DNA of 49,519 nucleotides from Chitinophagales bacterium (GCA_019694895.1 JAIBBA010000007.1:1-49519), one strand, 5' to 3'. Shown: positions 1-8,463, counted from the first letter of the stretch. A program made the numbers and translations. Notes: a model not told the origin generated them from the letters alone.

Positions 1-40
1 ACTCACCCACTCACCCACCCGCCAGAGGCGAGGCAAGCTC
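1..40. repeat. Short octamer tandem repeat with GC-rich core
   Basis: Two direct copies of the octamer ACTCACCC (1-16) are followed by a GC-rich segment at 18-40. That segment starts with CCCG, contains a small hairpin GCC-AGA-GGC, and ends with AAGCTC. The array is cut by the window edge, so its full length is unknown. The core resembles the segment at 35335-35362. No coding potential is seen in 1-78, which also holds a weak -7-like TACTTTTA (51-58) ahead of the first gene. Confidence 0.5.
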
Positions 41-78
41 ACCCATTTATTACTTTTACAGTCCAATAACCCACCATC

Positions 79-1224
79 ATGGACCTGTCATACATCCTCA
101 ATATCCTTGGCGAAGAACGCGATCAGTATTTTGATGCGGTAACACCTCCGATAGTGCAGACCAGCAATTTTGCATTTAAAACCGTCGCCGATTTTCGGGA
201 TGCTATTAATACGGAGCAACAGCATCATGTGTATACCAGAGGAAATAATCCTACAGTTGAAATTGTAAGAAAAAAAATAGCAGCCTTGGAAGGTACCGAT
301 GATTGTCTGGTGTTCAGTAGTGGCGTGGCTGCCATTGCTGCTATATTATTGCATACACTTCGTAGCGGTGATCATGTTATATGTGTGAAGAGTCCTTATA
401 GCTGGACGCAATATTTGCTTACTGAGGTATTTCCTGAGTATAATATCACGACAACATTTATTGATGGACGCGAAATGTCTCAATTTGAACAAGCAATTCA
501 ATCAAATACAAAACTCATTTATCTCGAAAGTCCAAATACCTTCTGGTTCGAATTACAAGACCTTGAAGCTGTTTCCAAGCTTGCAAGAAAGCATCATATT
601 TTCACAGCAATAGACAATAGTTATGCCGCAGGCATTTATCAGCATCCGCATAAATTAGGCGTTGATTTTGTTATTCATACGGCAACAAAATATCTTGCCG
701 GTCATAGCGATGTGGTAGCAGGTGCAGTTTGTGGCAATTCCGAACATATTGCAGGCATGTTTCGCAGAGTATTTATGGGATTCGGTGCTGTGCCTTCGCC
801 GCATGATGCATGGTTACTTTTACGTGGTATGCGCACCTTGCCAATTCGATTGGAAAAAAGTGCATCTAATGCTGAAATGATAGTCGAGCATTTTATGGGA
901 CATCCGAAAATTGAACGCATCATTCATCCTTTCCATCCTAGCCATCCGCAATTTGCACTTGCACAAAAACAAATGACACGTGGTTGCGGATTGTTTGCCA
1001 TGATTCTTAAAACAGAAAATAAAACACAAGTTGAAGCATTTTGTAATAGCCTCGAACGCTTCCTCATGGCTGTCAGTTGGGGTGGATATGAATCATTGAT
1101 TGTGCCCGCGTGTATTAAAATCGGCGATGATTATCCTGCCGGATTTGTGCGGTTCTATGCGGGACTTGAAGAAGCAAATGTGTTGATTGCTGATATCGAG
1201 AAAGCATTGCAATACATCGATTGA
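79..1224 (+). CDS. PLP-dependent trans-sulfuration enzyme (cystathionine gamma-synthase / beta-lyase family)
   Basis: A 381-residue cytoplasmic enzyme of the Cys/Met metabolism PLP family (fold type I), the usual length. The PLP lysine is K204 in TATKYLAGHSD, the pyridine-nitrogen aspartate is D179 (AIDNSY), and the phosphate-binding loop is SSGVAAI near residue 80. R54-G55 in YTRGNNPT is the family signature. Family members make or split cystathionine or homocysteine; the sequence alone does not separate lyase from synthase, so no symbol is given. It stands alone. Its TGA stop abuts the stop of the convergent DUF1361 gene with no spacer (TGATCA at 1222-1227). The start is the first ATG and gives a normal N-terminus. 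Confidence 0.88.
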   Translation: MDLSYILNILGEERDQYFDAVTPPIVQTSNFAFKTVADFRDAINTEQQHHVYTRGNNPTVEIVRKKIAALEGTDDCLVFSSGVAAIAAILLHTLRSGDHVICVKSPYSWTQYLLTEVFPEYNITTTFIDGREMSQFEQAIQSNTKLIYLESPNTFWFELQDLEAVSKLARKHHIFTAIDNSYAAGIYQHPHKLGVDFVIHTATKYLAGHSDVVAGAVCGNSEHIAGMFRRVFMGFGAVPSPHDAWLLLRGMRTLPIRLEKSASNAEMIVEHFMGHPKIERIIHPFHPSHPQFALAQKQMTRGCGLFAMILKTENKTQVEAFCNSLERFLMAVSWGGYESLIVPACIKIGDDYPAGFVRFYAGLEEANVLIADIEKALQYID

Positions 1225-1863
1225 TCAAGTAGTTTCCTCGGGGACAAAATAAAATATCATCGTAAAAAAAGTGGCAAAGACAAAACTCAATGTTGCCATT
1301 TGAAACATCACGGCGTCTTGTGCAAGTAATCCAAGGAAATCGGAAATTAGTATTCGGGGTTGAGTAATGATTTCCCAGCTGTTCCAACGTTCGTAGCGAC
1401 CTAAATAAATTCCTGCGCCACACAGGAAAAATATGATAAAGGATACTATCATTTGCGGAAAATTATTCCCGGCATTGATGCGATGCAACACTTTGCGCAG
1501 TGAGAAAAATCCGAGTAACAATCCTGTCCATGAAAAAGATAACAGCATGATCAGGTCATACCATTTCGGCATGGCATCGAATTCGGAAAGGTGAAATATA
1601 TCCGTGATCATATATGGTGCATTCGGGAAAAATATCAACCATACGAATGCAAGCACAATTATTAGCGGACGCCATTTTCCAATAGGAATGTTTTGCATAA
1701 GTTTTGCTACGCCATACGGGATCCATGCCAGAAAAAGATTAATCGCCATAAATCTATACTCCAAGGTGTTGGTGTGATACATCCTGGCCAACAACAGCAA
1801 CATCGAAAATGCCGTGCAGCACAACAAATAATGGTAGCGACTTAATCTTAATGTTTTGAGCAT
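1225..1863 (-). CDS. DUF1361 family integral membrane protein
   Basis: About 212 residues with roughly five to six hydrophobic helices. The motif FPNAPYMITDIFHL is typical of DUF1361, a bacterial inner-membrane family of unknown function. I place the start at the ATG at 1863 (MLKTLRLSRY): this removes a non-conserved, His-rich extension and puts the start two bases after the stop of the upstream kinase gene. It is the last gene of a leftward unit (EEP hydrolase, kinase, DUF1361). No function can be given beyond membrane location. Confidence 0.75.
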   Translation of the reverse strand: MLKTLRLSRYHYLLCCTAFSMLLLLARMYHTNTLEYRFMAINLFLAWIPYGVAKLMQNIPIGKWRPLIIVLAFVWLIFFPNAPYMITDIFHLSEFDAMPKWYDLIMLLSFSWTGLLLGFFSLRKVLHRINAGNNFPQMIVSFIIFFLCGAGIYLGRYERWNSWEIITQPRILISDFLGLLAQDAVMFQMATLSFVFATFFTMIFYFVPEETT

Positions 1864-1865
1864 AA

Positions 1866-2219
1866 TTATAAATATGGGATGAATATGCAGCAACCAATGA
1901 TTACAGCTATAATGCAAGAAATCAGTACCGCCCCGGCGGCAATGTCTTTTACATCACGTATTTTTTCACTTCTTTCGGGATGGACAGCATCAGACAATTT
2001 CTCAATTGCTGTGTTGAGACCTTCTGCAGTAAAAACCATTGCAATAGTCAAGGCAATTACAAGCCATTGTATATCGGTAATGGAAAAATAAAAACCTGCG
2101 AATACCACGGCAATTGCAATTACCAAATGTATTTGTGCATGCCGCTCTCGCCGGAATAAAATTCCAATTCCCCGAAAAGCATCAGCAAAACTTTTAATTT
2201 CATTGCGCTTTTTTGTCAT
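1866..2219 (-). CDS. dgkA: Diacylglycerol / undecaprenol kinase family protein
   Basis: A 117-residue small integral membrane lipid kinase. The DgkA signature is clear: EGLNTAIEKLSD followed by HPERSEKIRDVKDIAAGAV, with the catalytic and Mg-binding glutamates in it. Three transmembrane helices fit the length. The family phosphorylates diacylglycerol in Gram-negative bacteria or undecaprenol in Gram-positives to recycle lipid carriers; the substrate here is not proven. The start overlaps the 3' end of the EEP gene by 20 bp and the stop lies 2 bp before the DUF1361 start, so the three genes are almost surely cotranscribed. Confidence 0.9.
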   Translation of the reverse strand: MTKKRNEIKSFADAFRGIGILFRRERHAQIHLVIAIAVVFAGFYFSITDIQWLVIALTIAMVFTAEGLNTAIEKLSDAVHPERSEKIRDVKDIAAGAVLISCIIAVIIGCCIFIPYL

Positions 2220-3237
2220 CCTGTATTTTAGATTTTTTTGTTGAGCGCAAGGTATAATAACCCATTAGTCCGAGGTGATTGCTTGTAGTGCCGCCAACGG
2301 TACTGAATTTATTGCATGTAAATTCCTTCGAATGAAAAATATAATCGATGGGAATTTGTAGTGGCGACTGGGCAGGGTAGGTGGCAGAGAGGTCTTTGCG
2401 ACTGTCTTTTAATTGCGTTTTTTTCAACAAGCCTTCAATACCTTCACTCCATGGAACGGAATTCATATCGCCCATTAAAAATAACGGTCCTTGCAAGGCG
2501 AGCACTAGTTCCGACATAAATACAAATTGTTTGGCTTGCAATTGTGCATCTTTGTCGTTTGTTGGTGTACTGGTGGTTGCCGCCAGCAAATGTATTTCAG
2601 TGCCGTCAATTTCTACCGTGCAATGTAGCACAGGAAATCCATTAAATTCTAGCGTTTCTGTTGATGTAAAAGGAACCTTTGCGTACAATGCCATACCAAA
2701 ACCGGGATAATCCAGTTCGCTATAAACATAGGGATAAATGCTGCGCATAATGGTGTCCACCTTAGGAAAAGAAATAGGTTTTAATTCTTGCATTGACACG
2801 ATTATAGCTCCGGATTGAACAGCTGCCTCTGCAACGGTTTCTATTTTTTTATTGTTTTCCTTGACATTAAAATGCAACACCGTAAGATCTGATTCTACAA
2901 TTTCCTGCTTTTCTTTTTTTGCCTCTGCCGGTATCTCATTCGCAGTTTTAAAATATGGCCAGATTCCCGGAAGTATGATCAATAATGCGATGCCTCCCGC
3001 TGATGCCAAAGCATAATTATTCCGCAGAAAAAAGAACATTACAAAGGCTACCAGAAAAACAGCATACGGTATGCGCAAGGCATCCAATGCCGATACAAAC
3101 CAAAAGGGTTCCCATACCACAATAATGCTGAAAGTGATTAGCAGGAGCGATAAAATAAATCGCCACGTATATAGCTCCACCCAACGTATGAACAGCTGCC
3201 ACACATGGGCTATCATCGGCTTCTTTCCGGAGGTCAT
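2200..3237 (-). CDS. Endonuclease/exonuclease/phosphatase (EEP) family protein, membrane-anchored
   Basis: About 345 residues. The N-terminal 100 residues hold three hydrophobic helices (near 22-40, 45-65 and 70-90), and the C-terminal 230 residues are an EEP domain. Visible catalytic motifs are QELKP (metal-binding Glu), GDMNSVPWS (Asp/Asn), IDYIF, and SNHLGL, where the family usually has S-D/N-H. Such anchored EEP proteins are common in Bacteroidota; substrates may be nucleic acid, phospholipid or inositol phosphates, and this is not resolved. I chose the ATG at 3237 (MTSGKKPM). The ATG at 3216 is possible. A -7 promoter element lies directly upstream. Confidence 0.82.
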   Translation of the reverse strand: MTSGKKPMIAHVWQLFIRWVELYTWRFILSLLLITFSIIVVWEPFWFVSALDALRIPYAVFLVAFVMFFFLRNNYALASAGGIALLIILPGIWPYFKTANEIPAEAKKEKQEIVESDLTVLHFNVKENNKKIETVAEAAVQSGAIIVSMQELKPISFPKVDTIMRSIYPYVYSELDYPGFGMALYAKVPFTSTETLEFNGFPVLHCTVEIDGTEIHLLAATTSTPTNDKDAQLQAKQFVFMSELVLALQGPLFLMGDMNSVPWSEGIEGLLKKTQLKDSRKDLSATYPAQSPLQIPIDYIFHSKEFTCNKFSTVGGTTSNHLGLMGYYTLRSTKKSKIQDDKKAQ

Positions 3238-3241
3238 GGTG

Positions 3242-3249
3242 CAAATATA
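3242..3249 (-). promoter_or_regulatory. -7 promoter element of the EEP-dgkA-DUF1361 unit
   Basis: Reading leftward the sequence is TATATTTG, a full match to the Bacteroidota -7 consensus TAnnTTTG. A TTTG lies 17 bases further upstream as a possible -33 element. Only four bases separate this element from the ATG at 3237, so the transcript would start at or beside the start codon. Confidence 0.65.
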
Positions 3250-3254
3250 CAACT

Positions 3255-3273
3255 TACTTTGAAATTCAAAGTA
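3255..3273. promoter_or_regulatory. 19-bp perfect palindrome, candidate operator
   Basis: TACTTTGAA-A-TTCAAAGTA is a perfect dyad with 9-bp arms around one central base. It sits between the -33 and -7 positions of the EEP promoter, where a bound repressor would block RNA polymerase. Its core CTTTG-N5-CAAAG recurs at 4311-4325 in front of the operon that encodes a winged-helix regulator. That this regulator binds both sites is inference. Confidence 0.65.
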
Positions 3274-3381
3274 GAAATTGCACGGGAAAGCGTTATCACA
3301 TGAAATAATGCTGCAAAAAGTGCGCCGAATTTGACCTATACGCCTTGCAATCCTTAAGGGTTCAACATTCGAGGCGGGTCT

Positions 3382-3672
3382 TTATTTACCCATTTTGATC
3401 AACTTTTCCAGGGCATTGAGGTGCTCCTGAAAGGCCTTTTTGCCGCTTTCGGAAACAGCATAAGTGGTACGTGGTTTCTTGCCTACAAATGCTTTGTTAA
3501 CTTCTACATAGCCCGCTTTTTCGAGTGCCGACATATGACTGGCAAGATTCCCGTCGGTGAGCTGAAGAAGGTTTTTAACGGAATTAAAATCTACGTCGCT
3601 GTTCACCATGAGAATACTCATAATGCCCAATCGTACACGATTATCAAATTCCTTATTTAATCCTTCAATCAT
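3382..3672 (-). CDS. Winged-helix transcriptional regulator (HTH_34 / MarR-ArsR-like)
   Basis: A 96-residue one-domain DNA-binding protein. The winged helix spans nearly the full chain: EFDNRVRLGIMSILM (helix 1), FNSVKNLLQLTDGNLASHM (helix-turn-helix), then the wing with KKPRTTYAVSESGKKAF. This pattern matches the small winged-helix regulators common in Bacteroidota. The start at 3672 is fixed by an ATGA overlap with the stop of the upstream membrane protein gene; the longer reading frame is an artefact. No ligand-binding domain is present, so the signal may come from its membrane partner. The dyads at 3255-3273 and 4311-4325 are candidate binding sites. Confidence 0.85.
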   Translation of the reverse strand: MIEGLNKEFDNRVRLGIMSILMVNSDVDFNSVKNLLQLTDGNLASHMSALEKAGYVEVNKAFVGKKPRTTYAVSESGKKAFQEHLNALEKLIKMGK

Positions 3673-4301
3673 CTTTCGTATCGGAAGTACATCACTGCAC
3701 CATAAACAATATGCAAAAGTCCAAATCCTAAAGCCCAAAATAATATCGAGTATCCGGGAATAACCATAGCAATGAGACCGAGAACAATCTCTGAAACGCC
3801 TAAGTACCTAATCTCTGAGAGTGTGAATTTGCTGGCATTTAATAATGCTAATCCATAAAATACTAAGGTTGCAGGAGCTATTAAAATATATAATCCGTAA
3901 GTAAATAATATCAGACAAAATATAGCACCGGTACCAAGCGGTAATAATAAATTCACCAATGTAAGTTCAGCTGCTTTATTCCAAATTGGTAAATTGTTGA
4001 GTCTTGCTTTTCTGATGGCAAAATAAATTGCTGCTCCAATTGCAAGAAATAAAATTACACCGGCCAGTAGCAACAGAAAAACTACATCTTCTGTGCGCAC
4101 ATTTTCTCTGGCTATATTTCCCTCTACATAATCGATATTTTTGTTGATATACCAACCTCCGATAAAGGCTCCAATTATGGCAATGATTCCGGCACTAATT
4201 CCTGATAAACCGGAAAGTGAAATGAAACGCGACGAACGTTCCATCATTGCCCTGATCTCCTTCAGGTCTTCAAGTGCATGTTGCTGATTATCATCGGTCA
4301 T
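3669..4301 (-). CDS. Hypothetical multi-pass membrane protein paired with regulator
   Basis: 210 residues with a charged N-terminal segment (1-30, EDLKEIRAMMERSS) and five to six hydrophobic helices (about 34-51, 74-96, 118-138, 140-155, 168-183, 187-205). I do not recognise a named domain. It overlaps the winged-helix regulator gene by 4 bp (ATGA), so the two are translationally coupled and probably work together, perhaps as sensor or anti-regulator and regulator. The operon promoter and an operator-like dyad lie just upstream. Confidence 0.8.
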   Translation of the reverse strand: MTDDNQQHALEDLKEIRAMMERSSRFISLSGLSGISAGIIAIIGAFIGGWYINKNIDYVEGNIARENVRTEDVVFLLLLAGVILFLAIGAAIYFAIRKARLNNLPIWNKAAELTLVNLLLPLGTGAIFCLILFTYGLYILIAPATLVFYGLALLNASKFTLSEIRYLGVSEIVLGLIAMVIPGYSILFWALGFGLLHIVYGAVMYFRYER

Positions 4302-4310
4302 AGTAAAGCG

Positions 4311-4328
4311 CTTTGACCAGCAAAGTTA
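4311..4328 (-). promoter_or_regulatory. Promoter -7 element with overlapping CTTTG-N5-CAAAG dyad
   Basis: CAAAGTTA at 4321-4328 reads TAACTTTG leftward, a full match to TAnnTTTG, and drives the membrane protein/regulator pair. It overlaps the dyad CTTTG-ACCAG-CAAAG (4311-4325), which has the same half-sites and the same 5-base spacing as the core of the palindrome at 3255-3273. This fits autoregulation by the encoded winged-helix protein. Confidence 0.55.
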
Positions 4329-4358
4329 CCCAATGCCCGGCAGGAAATCATAATTCAC

Positions 4359-4366
4359 TATTTTTG
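4359..4366 (+). promoter_or_regulatory. -7 promoter element of first SGNH-like paralog
   Basis: TATTTTTG matches TAnnTTTG fully and ends seven bases before the ATG at 4374. It is divergent from the -7 element at 4321-4328, so both promoters share a 72-bp region. The leader would be at most about 3 bases. Confidence 0.5.
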
Positions 4367-4373
4367 AAACCTT

Positions 4374-5684
4374 ATGCAAGCATTGCGACTCCTCCGGCAC
4401 TTAAACCTGTTGTTGCTTATGACCGGTGTTCAACTGGTTTATGGGCAATTGCAATGCGATAATGACACCTCGTATCTCCGCTCGCTGATTGACCTCAAAA
4501 CAGGTCTTTATCTTGGCTATCAAGGCGGTCTGTATCCCGATGGCTCGAATACAATGCCCTATTCGCACTATGCTGATGGAATGAATATCAGTCGCCAGGT
4601 TTTTCCGCTCAATGCCGATGGTGCTGTTGATCTTGTAGATGGTAAAGTAGGTTTTATTTGCCTGGGAGCATCAACTGCCGGAAATGCATTTAATCATTTT
4701 AAAACAGTTTGCGAAGAAGACCCCGCTGTAAATCCGTGTCTCAAATTCGCTAATTGTGCAGTAGGCGCCAAAGGGCTTGAGGTAATGATAGATACTATTG
4801 AAGATGCATGGTATTGGGATGATGAAGTGATGCCGGACCTAGATTACGCCGGAATCACGCGCCATCAGGTTGAAATAATTTGGGTAATGGTGACATCCAG
4901 AATCGATACTATTCTGATATGGCCTTATCAACCACAGGAAGTAGCCAATAAATATGAGATACTGATGCAGGTGTTGCTGAAAAAATTCCCGAATCTCAAA
5001 CAGGTTTATCTCAGTGGCTTCAATTATGGCGGTTATGCCGATCCAACCAAAGAGTTTTATGATATGATCATGGAACCGTCCAGTTATTGGAATAATTGGT
5101 CGGTAAAGTTTCTCATCGAGCGACAAATCGAAGACGATCCCGGTCTTGATTATAAGGCTCCTGACAGGGTAGCACCCTGGCTGGGCTGGGGCCCTCATAT
5201 CTGGGCTGATGGGCTAAGAGCCAATACCACAGACCATTTGCGTTGGGTTTGCGAGGTAGATTACAAGCCTGATGGCGGCGGCTACCATATGTCGAATACC
5301 GGTAAGGATAAGATGGGAAAACTCATATATGATTATTTCATCAATTCACCCATAGCAGCCGATTGGTTTAAATATGGTGCTCGCTGGACTAGTTGTGATC
5401 CCGACTTTAAGGTTGAAGAACCTTCTACTGAGGCAACTTTAACTTTTAGCCCAAACCCGGCCGGAAACGACGCTTTATTAGAACTCGATCGCTGGGCCGA
5501 TCTTCCGGTTGAAGTTACTATTTACAACGCAATGGGGCAGCCGGTTTCAAACCTAAACTTTTGTCCATCAAATAGTTATATCGCTTATCCTGTTTCCTTG
5601 GCAGGCCTGCCTACCGGAACATACTACATCGTAGCGCGCCAAACCGGATTACGTGTGATGTCGCTCAGCTTTCTCAAGCAATAA
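4374..5684 (+). CDS. Secreted SGNH-like protein with T9SS sorting domain (paralog 1)
   Basis: 436 residues: signal peptide (1-24, ending VYG), a globular domain (about 25-345), and a T9SS type A sorting domain (about 355-436, starting FSPNPAGN). I read hydrolase-like motifs: LGASTAG with S100 as possible nucleophile, VMVTSRIDT (about 172-179), YLSGFNYGGYADP (212-224), and DGGGYHMSNTGKDK with D300 and H305, like the C-terminal Asp/His block of SGNH/GDSL hydrolases. The Asp-His spacing (5) is not the usual 3, so the fold assignment is tentative. It is the first of three tandem paralogs. Substrate unknown; perhaps an esterase acting on extracellular polymers. Confidence 0.7.
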   Translation: MQALRLLRHLNLLLLMTGVQLVYGQLQCDNDTSYLRSLIDLKTGLYLGYQGGLYPDGSNTMPYSHYADGMNISRQVFPLNADGAVDLVDGKVGFICLGASTAGNAFNHFKTVCEEDPAVNPCLKFANCAVGAKGLEVMIDTIEDAWYWDDEVMPDLDYAGITRHQVEIIWVMVTSRIDTILIWPYQPQEVANKYEILMQVLLKKFPNLKQVYLSGFNYGGYADPTKEFYDMIMEPSSYWNNWSVKFLIERQIEDDPGLDYKAPDRVAPWLGWGPHIWADGLRANTTDHLRWVCEVDYKPDGGGYHMSNTGKDKMGKLIYDYFINSPIAADWFKYGARWTSCDPDFKVEEPSTEATLTFSPNPAGNDALLELDRWADLPVEVTIYNAMGQPVSNLNFCPSNSYIAYPVSLAGLPTGTYYIVARQTGLRVMSLSFLKQ

Positions 5685-5707
5685 TTATTTTTGACGCCAC
5701 GCAACTA

Positions 5708-5726
5708 GGAAGCCCATTTGGCTTTC
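5708..5726 (+). terminator. Possible hairpin terminator/attenuator between paralogs 1 and 2
   Basis: A short stem, GAAGCC against GGCTTTC with a CATTT loop, lies between the stop of paralog 1 (5684) and the promoter of paralog 2. No clear T-run follows, so termination is uncertain. Confidence 0.3.
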
Positions 5727-5728
5727 TG

Positions 5729-5736
5729 TATCTTTG
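5729..5736 (+). promoter_or_regulatory. -7 promoter element of second SGNH-like paralog
   Basis: TATCTTTG matches TAnnTTTG fully and lies 39 bases before the ATG at 5776. No TTG is visible at the expected -33 distance. Confidence 0.5.
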
Positions 5737-5775
5737 ACAACTTTTTTTACAGAACGATACCAACTTTATTAATCC

Positions 5776-7107
5776 ATGAGAAAATTAATACTCGCATGCA
5801 CACTACTGGCAGCAACTACAATTGCACAGCCGGTTTTTGGACAATTGAATTGTGCTAATGATTCAACAGGTCTTATTCCCCTTGTTGACCTTGGCACAGA
5901 TTACTATGCCGGAATTTACCAGGGAGGTCTCTATCCCGGTGGTTCGAATATCATGCCTAGCGGTCACATGATCAACGGTTTGAAAATCATGAAAAAATTA
6001 AAACCACTCGATACTGCCGGTGTTGTAAACTACGCTACAGGTAAAATTGTATTGGGTGGATTTGGTGCTTCAACCGTAGGTGGACCATTCAACCACATGA
6101 TTCAGTTGATGAAAGATTACAATGACCTCAACCCATGTATGAAAGCAGTAAATACTGCAAACGGTTCTGATGGTATAGAGGCAATGTATATCGGCAACGA
6201 AGAATATTTCGATTACATCAAAATTTATAAGCTTGCTGAAAAAGATCTTACTCCTATTCAAGTTCAGGTTGGTTGGTTGATGCACAGCTCTCGTATCGAC
6301 TCTAATGGTACTGATCCCATCGGTTATGTAGATTCATTGAGCAAACGCTTCCTGATCGCACTTAATACAATGTTGTATTACTATCCAAACCTGAAGGTGG
6401 TTTACCTCAGTGGTTTCCCATACGGAGGATATGCAGATCCAATGAAAGCACTTTATCATGTAATTAAAGAACCTTCAAGCTATCATCACAACTTTGCAAT
6501 GAAGTCGCTGATCGAACGTCAGATCACCGGCGATCCTGCATTAAAATATAAAGGCGCCGGAATTCAAGTGCCTTATCTTGCATGGGGACCAAATATTTGG
6601 GCTGATGGAAAAAATCCTCGCGAACTGGATAGCTTGACCTGGAATTGTGAAACTGAATTTGCCATCGATGGTGGTGGATATCACCTCACCAACGAAGGAA
6701 AAGATAAACTCGCGAATATTTTATTGCAATTCTTCCGCACAGACACCTTGTCGGAAGGTTGGTTTATGGATGGTCCGAAATGGGCGTCATGCGGCGCAGG
6801 TCGTTTAGCAGATGGTAGCATTATTTTGCCTGAAGAACCTACAATTTTAACCAAAGATGAAATCACGGTATTCCCTAACCCTTCATCAGGTCAATATTAT
6901 GTTGATTTTGATGAAGTGCTGACAGAGGCAATACAAGTAAAGGTTGTAAATCAGGTTGGTGAAGTAGTGCTGGAAGAATCTTATGGTGGAATTCAACCAT
7001 TCTCTTTCTATCAATTTAATTTAAGCGATCAGCCTGCAGGTATTTATTATTTTGAAGTTGTGGCCAATGGGGAACATTTTTCACAGCCAATTATTTTGAA
7101 TCATTAA
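5776..7107 (+). CDS. Secreted SGNH-like protein with T9SS sorting domain (paralog 2)
   Basis: 443 residues with signal peptide (MRKLILACTLLAATTIA, cut near FGQ at 21-23), a domain collinear with its two neighbours, and a T9SS tail from about residue 365 (VFPNPSSGQYYVDF). Motifs kept: FGASTVGG (S99), SSRIDS (170-175), YLSGFPYGGYADP (209-221), WGPNIWADG, and DGGGYHLTNEGKDK (D297, H302). The putative catalytic set is therefore complete. It has its own promoter and is followed after 4 bp by paralog 3, so those two are probably cotranscribed. Confidence 0.72.
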   Translation: MRKLILACTLLAATTIAQPVFGQLNCANDSTGLIPLVDLGTDYYAGIYQGGLYPGGSNIMPSGHMINGLKIMKKLKPLDTAGVVNYATGKIVLGGFGASTVGGPFNHMIQLMKDYNDLNPCMKAVNTANGSDGIEAMYIGNEEYFDYIKIYKLAEKDLTPIQVQVGWLMHSSRIDSNGTDPIGYVDSLSKRFLIALNTMLYYYPNLKVVYLSGFPYGGYADPMKALYHVIKEPSSYHHNFAMKSLIERQITGDPALKYKGAGIQVPYLAWGPNIWADGKNPRELDSLTWNCETEFAIDGGGYHLTNEGKDKLANILLQFFRTDTLSEGWFMDGPKWASCGAGRLADGSIILPEEPTILTKDEITVFPNPSSGQYYVDFDEVLTEAIQVKVVNQVGEVVLEESYGGIQPFSFYQFNLSDQPAGIYYFEVVANGEHFSQPIILNH

Positions 7108-7111
7108 GCAT

Positions 7112-8455
7112 ATGCATATTCGGGCATTACAGCCTGTTAATCAATACATTACATTACAAAGGATAAGTGCAATCGCGCTTATCCTTTGTTGTTTTTCTGC
7201 CACAGCTCAGATAAATTGTGAAAATGATACTTCATTTCACATACCCATTGTAGATCTTCAAACAGATTATTTTGGTGTACATCAAGGTGGATTATATCCG
7301 GATGGGTTAAATACAATGCCCGCCGCACACGCCGATTCAGGAATTGCCATAGCCGAAAGTTTATTGCCTATTAATTATGATGGGCAGGAAGATACTTCAT
7401 ACGGTAAATTTGTTTTTCTCGGGCTCGGTAATGAGGCCGCAGGAAAGATTTTCAACAAATTTATTACACAACACGATGATTTGGGTTTAGGTGATTCATG
7501 TATGCGCATCGTAAACGCTTGCATGGAAGATTACACCCTTCACGACATGTACGGCGCCGATGCATCTGATGCTTATTGGAATGATGTGAATGATTATTTA
7601 CAAAGCCAGAACCTCAAGAAAAAACAAGTTCGCGCAGTATGGCTGATGACCACGAATTACGACGACACACTGATTACTGAAGATGCCTATATTGATTCAG
7701 TGAAAAATACGTATATCGAAGTGATACGTAAAATGAAAAAGCAATTACCTAATTTGTCTTTGCTGTATATATCCGGATTGCCATATGGAGGATATGCTGA
7801 TACCATGTTTGACGGTCACGAATTTTTTGAAGAGCCCATTCCATACCTCAATGATTTTGCAATTAAAGCAGTTATTGATGCACAAATAAACGGTGATACC
7901 TCATTAATTTATTCCGGCGAGGATGCCGATGCACCGTGGATAGCATGGGGACCAAATGTTTGGGCTGATGGAAGAAATCTTCGTGCATATGATAATCTGC
8001 GATGGCTTTGTCCCGGTGATTACGCCAGCGGTGATAATGGCATCATGCTAAGCGGTACAGGTCAAACAAAAGTTGCCGATCGATTGTATACATTTTTAAC
8101 AAGCGAGCCTACAACACTGCCTTGGATTTATGGTTTGCCTTATGATTGTTTCACCGAACCGGATTTTGTTGAACCCGAAGACTCTGTTATTGTTCCTGAG
8201 GACGAAATACTTTGGATTACACAAAATCCTGTGAAAGGTGTGATCAAATTTGTGGTCAATGTTGAAACAAATGATAAAGCACAGATCTATGTTTTCGATA
8301 TGATAGGCAACCAAATAGTAGAGGGCGTCTTCAATAAAATTGAACCGGGTAGAGTGTTGAGCGTAAATGTGACTCAAAATGCTAGAGGATTGTACATCCT
8401 CTCGGTATTTGTCGAAAACAAAGTCTACAACAAGGTGTTTTATCTTGATAATTGA
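7112..8455 (+). CDS. Degenerate secreted SGNH-like protein with T9SS sorting domain (paralog 3)
   Basis: 447 residues: a longer N-terminus with signal peptide ending near FSATAQ (28-33), the same domain as paralogs 1 and 2, and a T9SS tail from about 365 (TQNPVKGV). Scaffold motifs are kept (HQGGLYPDGLNTMP, YISGLPYGGYAD, WGPNVWADG), but the presumed active site is gone. GAST is replaced by GNEA, with E108 where the serine should be, and the DGGGYH block reads SGDNGIM, with M312 where the histidine should be. SRID is TNYD. It probably no longer catalyses the ancestral reaction and may bind ligand or act as a structural partner. It starts 4 bp after paralog 2. Confidence 0.7.
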   Translation: MHIRALQPVNQYITLQRISAIALILCCFSATAQINCENDTSFHIPIVDLQTDYFGVHQGGLYPDGLNTMPAAHADSGIAIAESLLPINYDGQEDTSYGKFVFLGLGNEAAGKIFNKFITQHDDLGLGDSCMRIVNACMEDYTLHDMYGADASDAYWNDVNDYLQSQNLKKKQVRAVWLMTTNYDDTLITEDAYIDSVKNTYIEVIRKMKKQLPNLSLLYISGLPYGGYADTMFDGHEFFEEPIPYLNDFAIKAVIDAQINGDTSLIYSGEDADAPWIAWGPNVWADGRNLRAYDNLRWLCPGDYASGDNGIMLSGTGQTKVADRLYTFLTSEPTTLPWIYGLPYDCFTEPDFVEPEDSVIVPEDEILWITQNPVKGVIKFVVNVETNDKAQIYVFDMIGNQIVEGVFNKIEPGRVLSVNVTQNARGLYILSVFVENKVYNKVFYLDN

Positions 8456-8463
8456 TTCAACAT

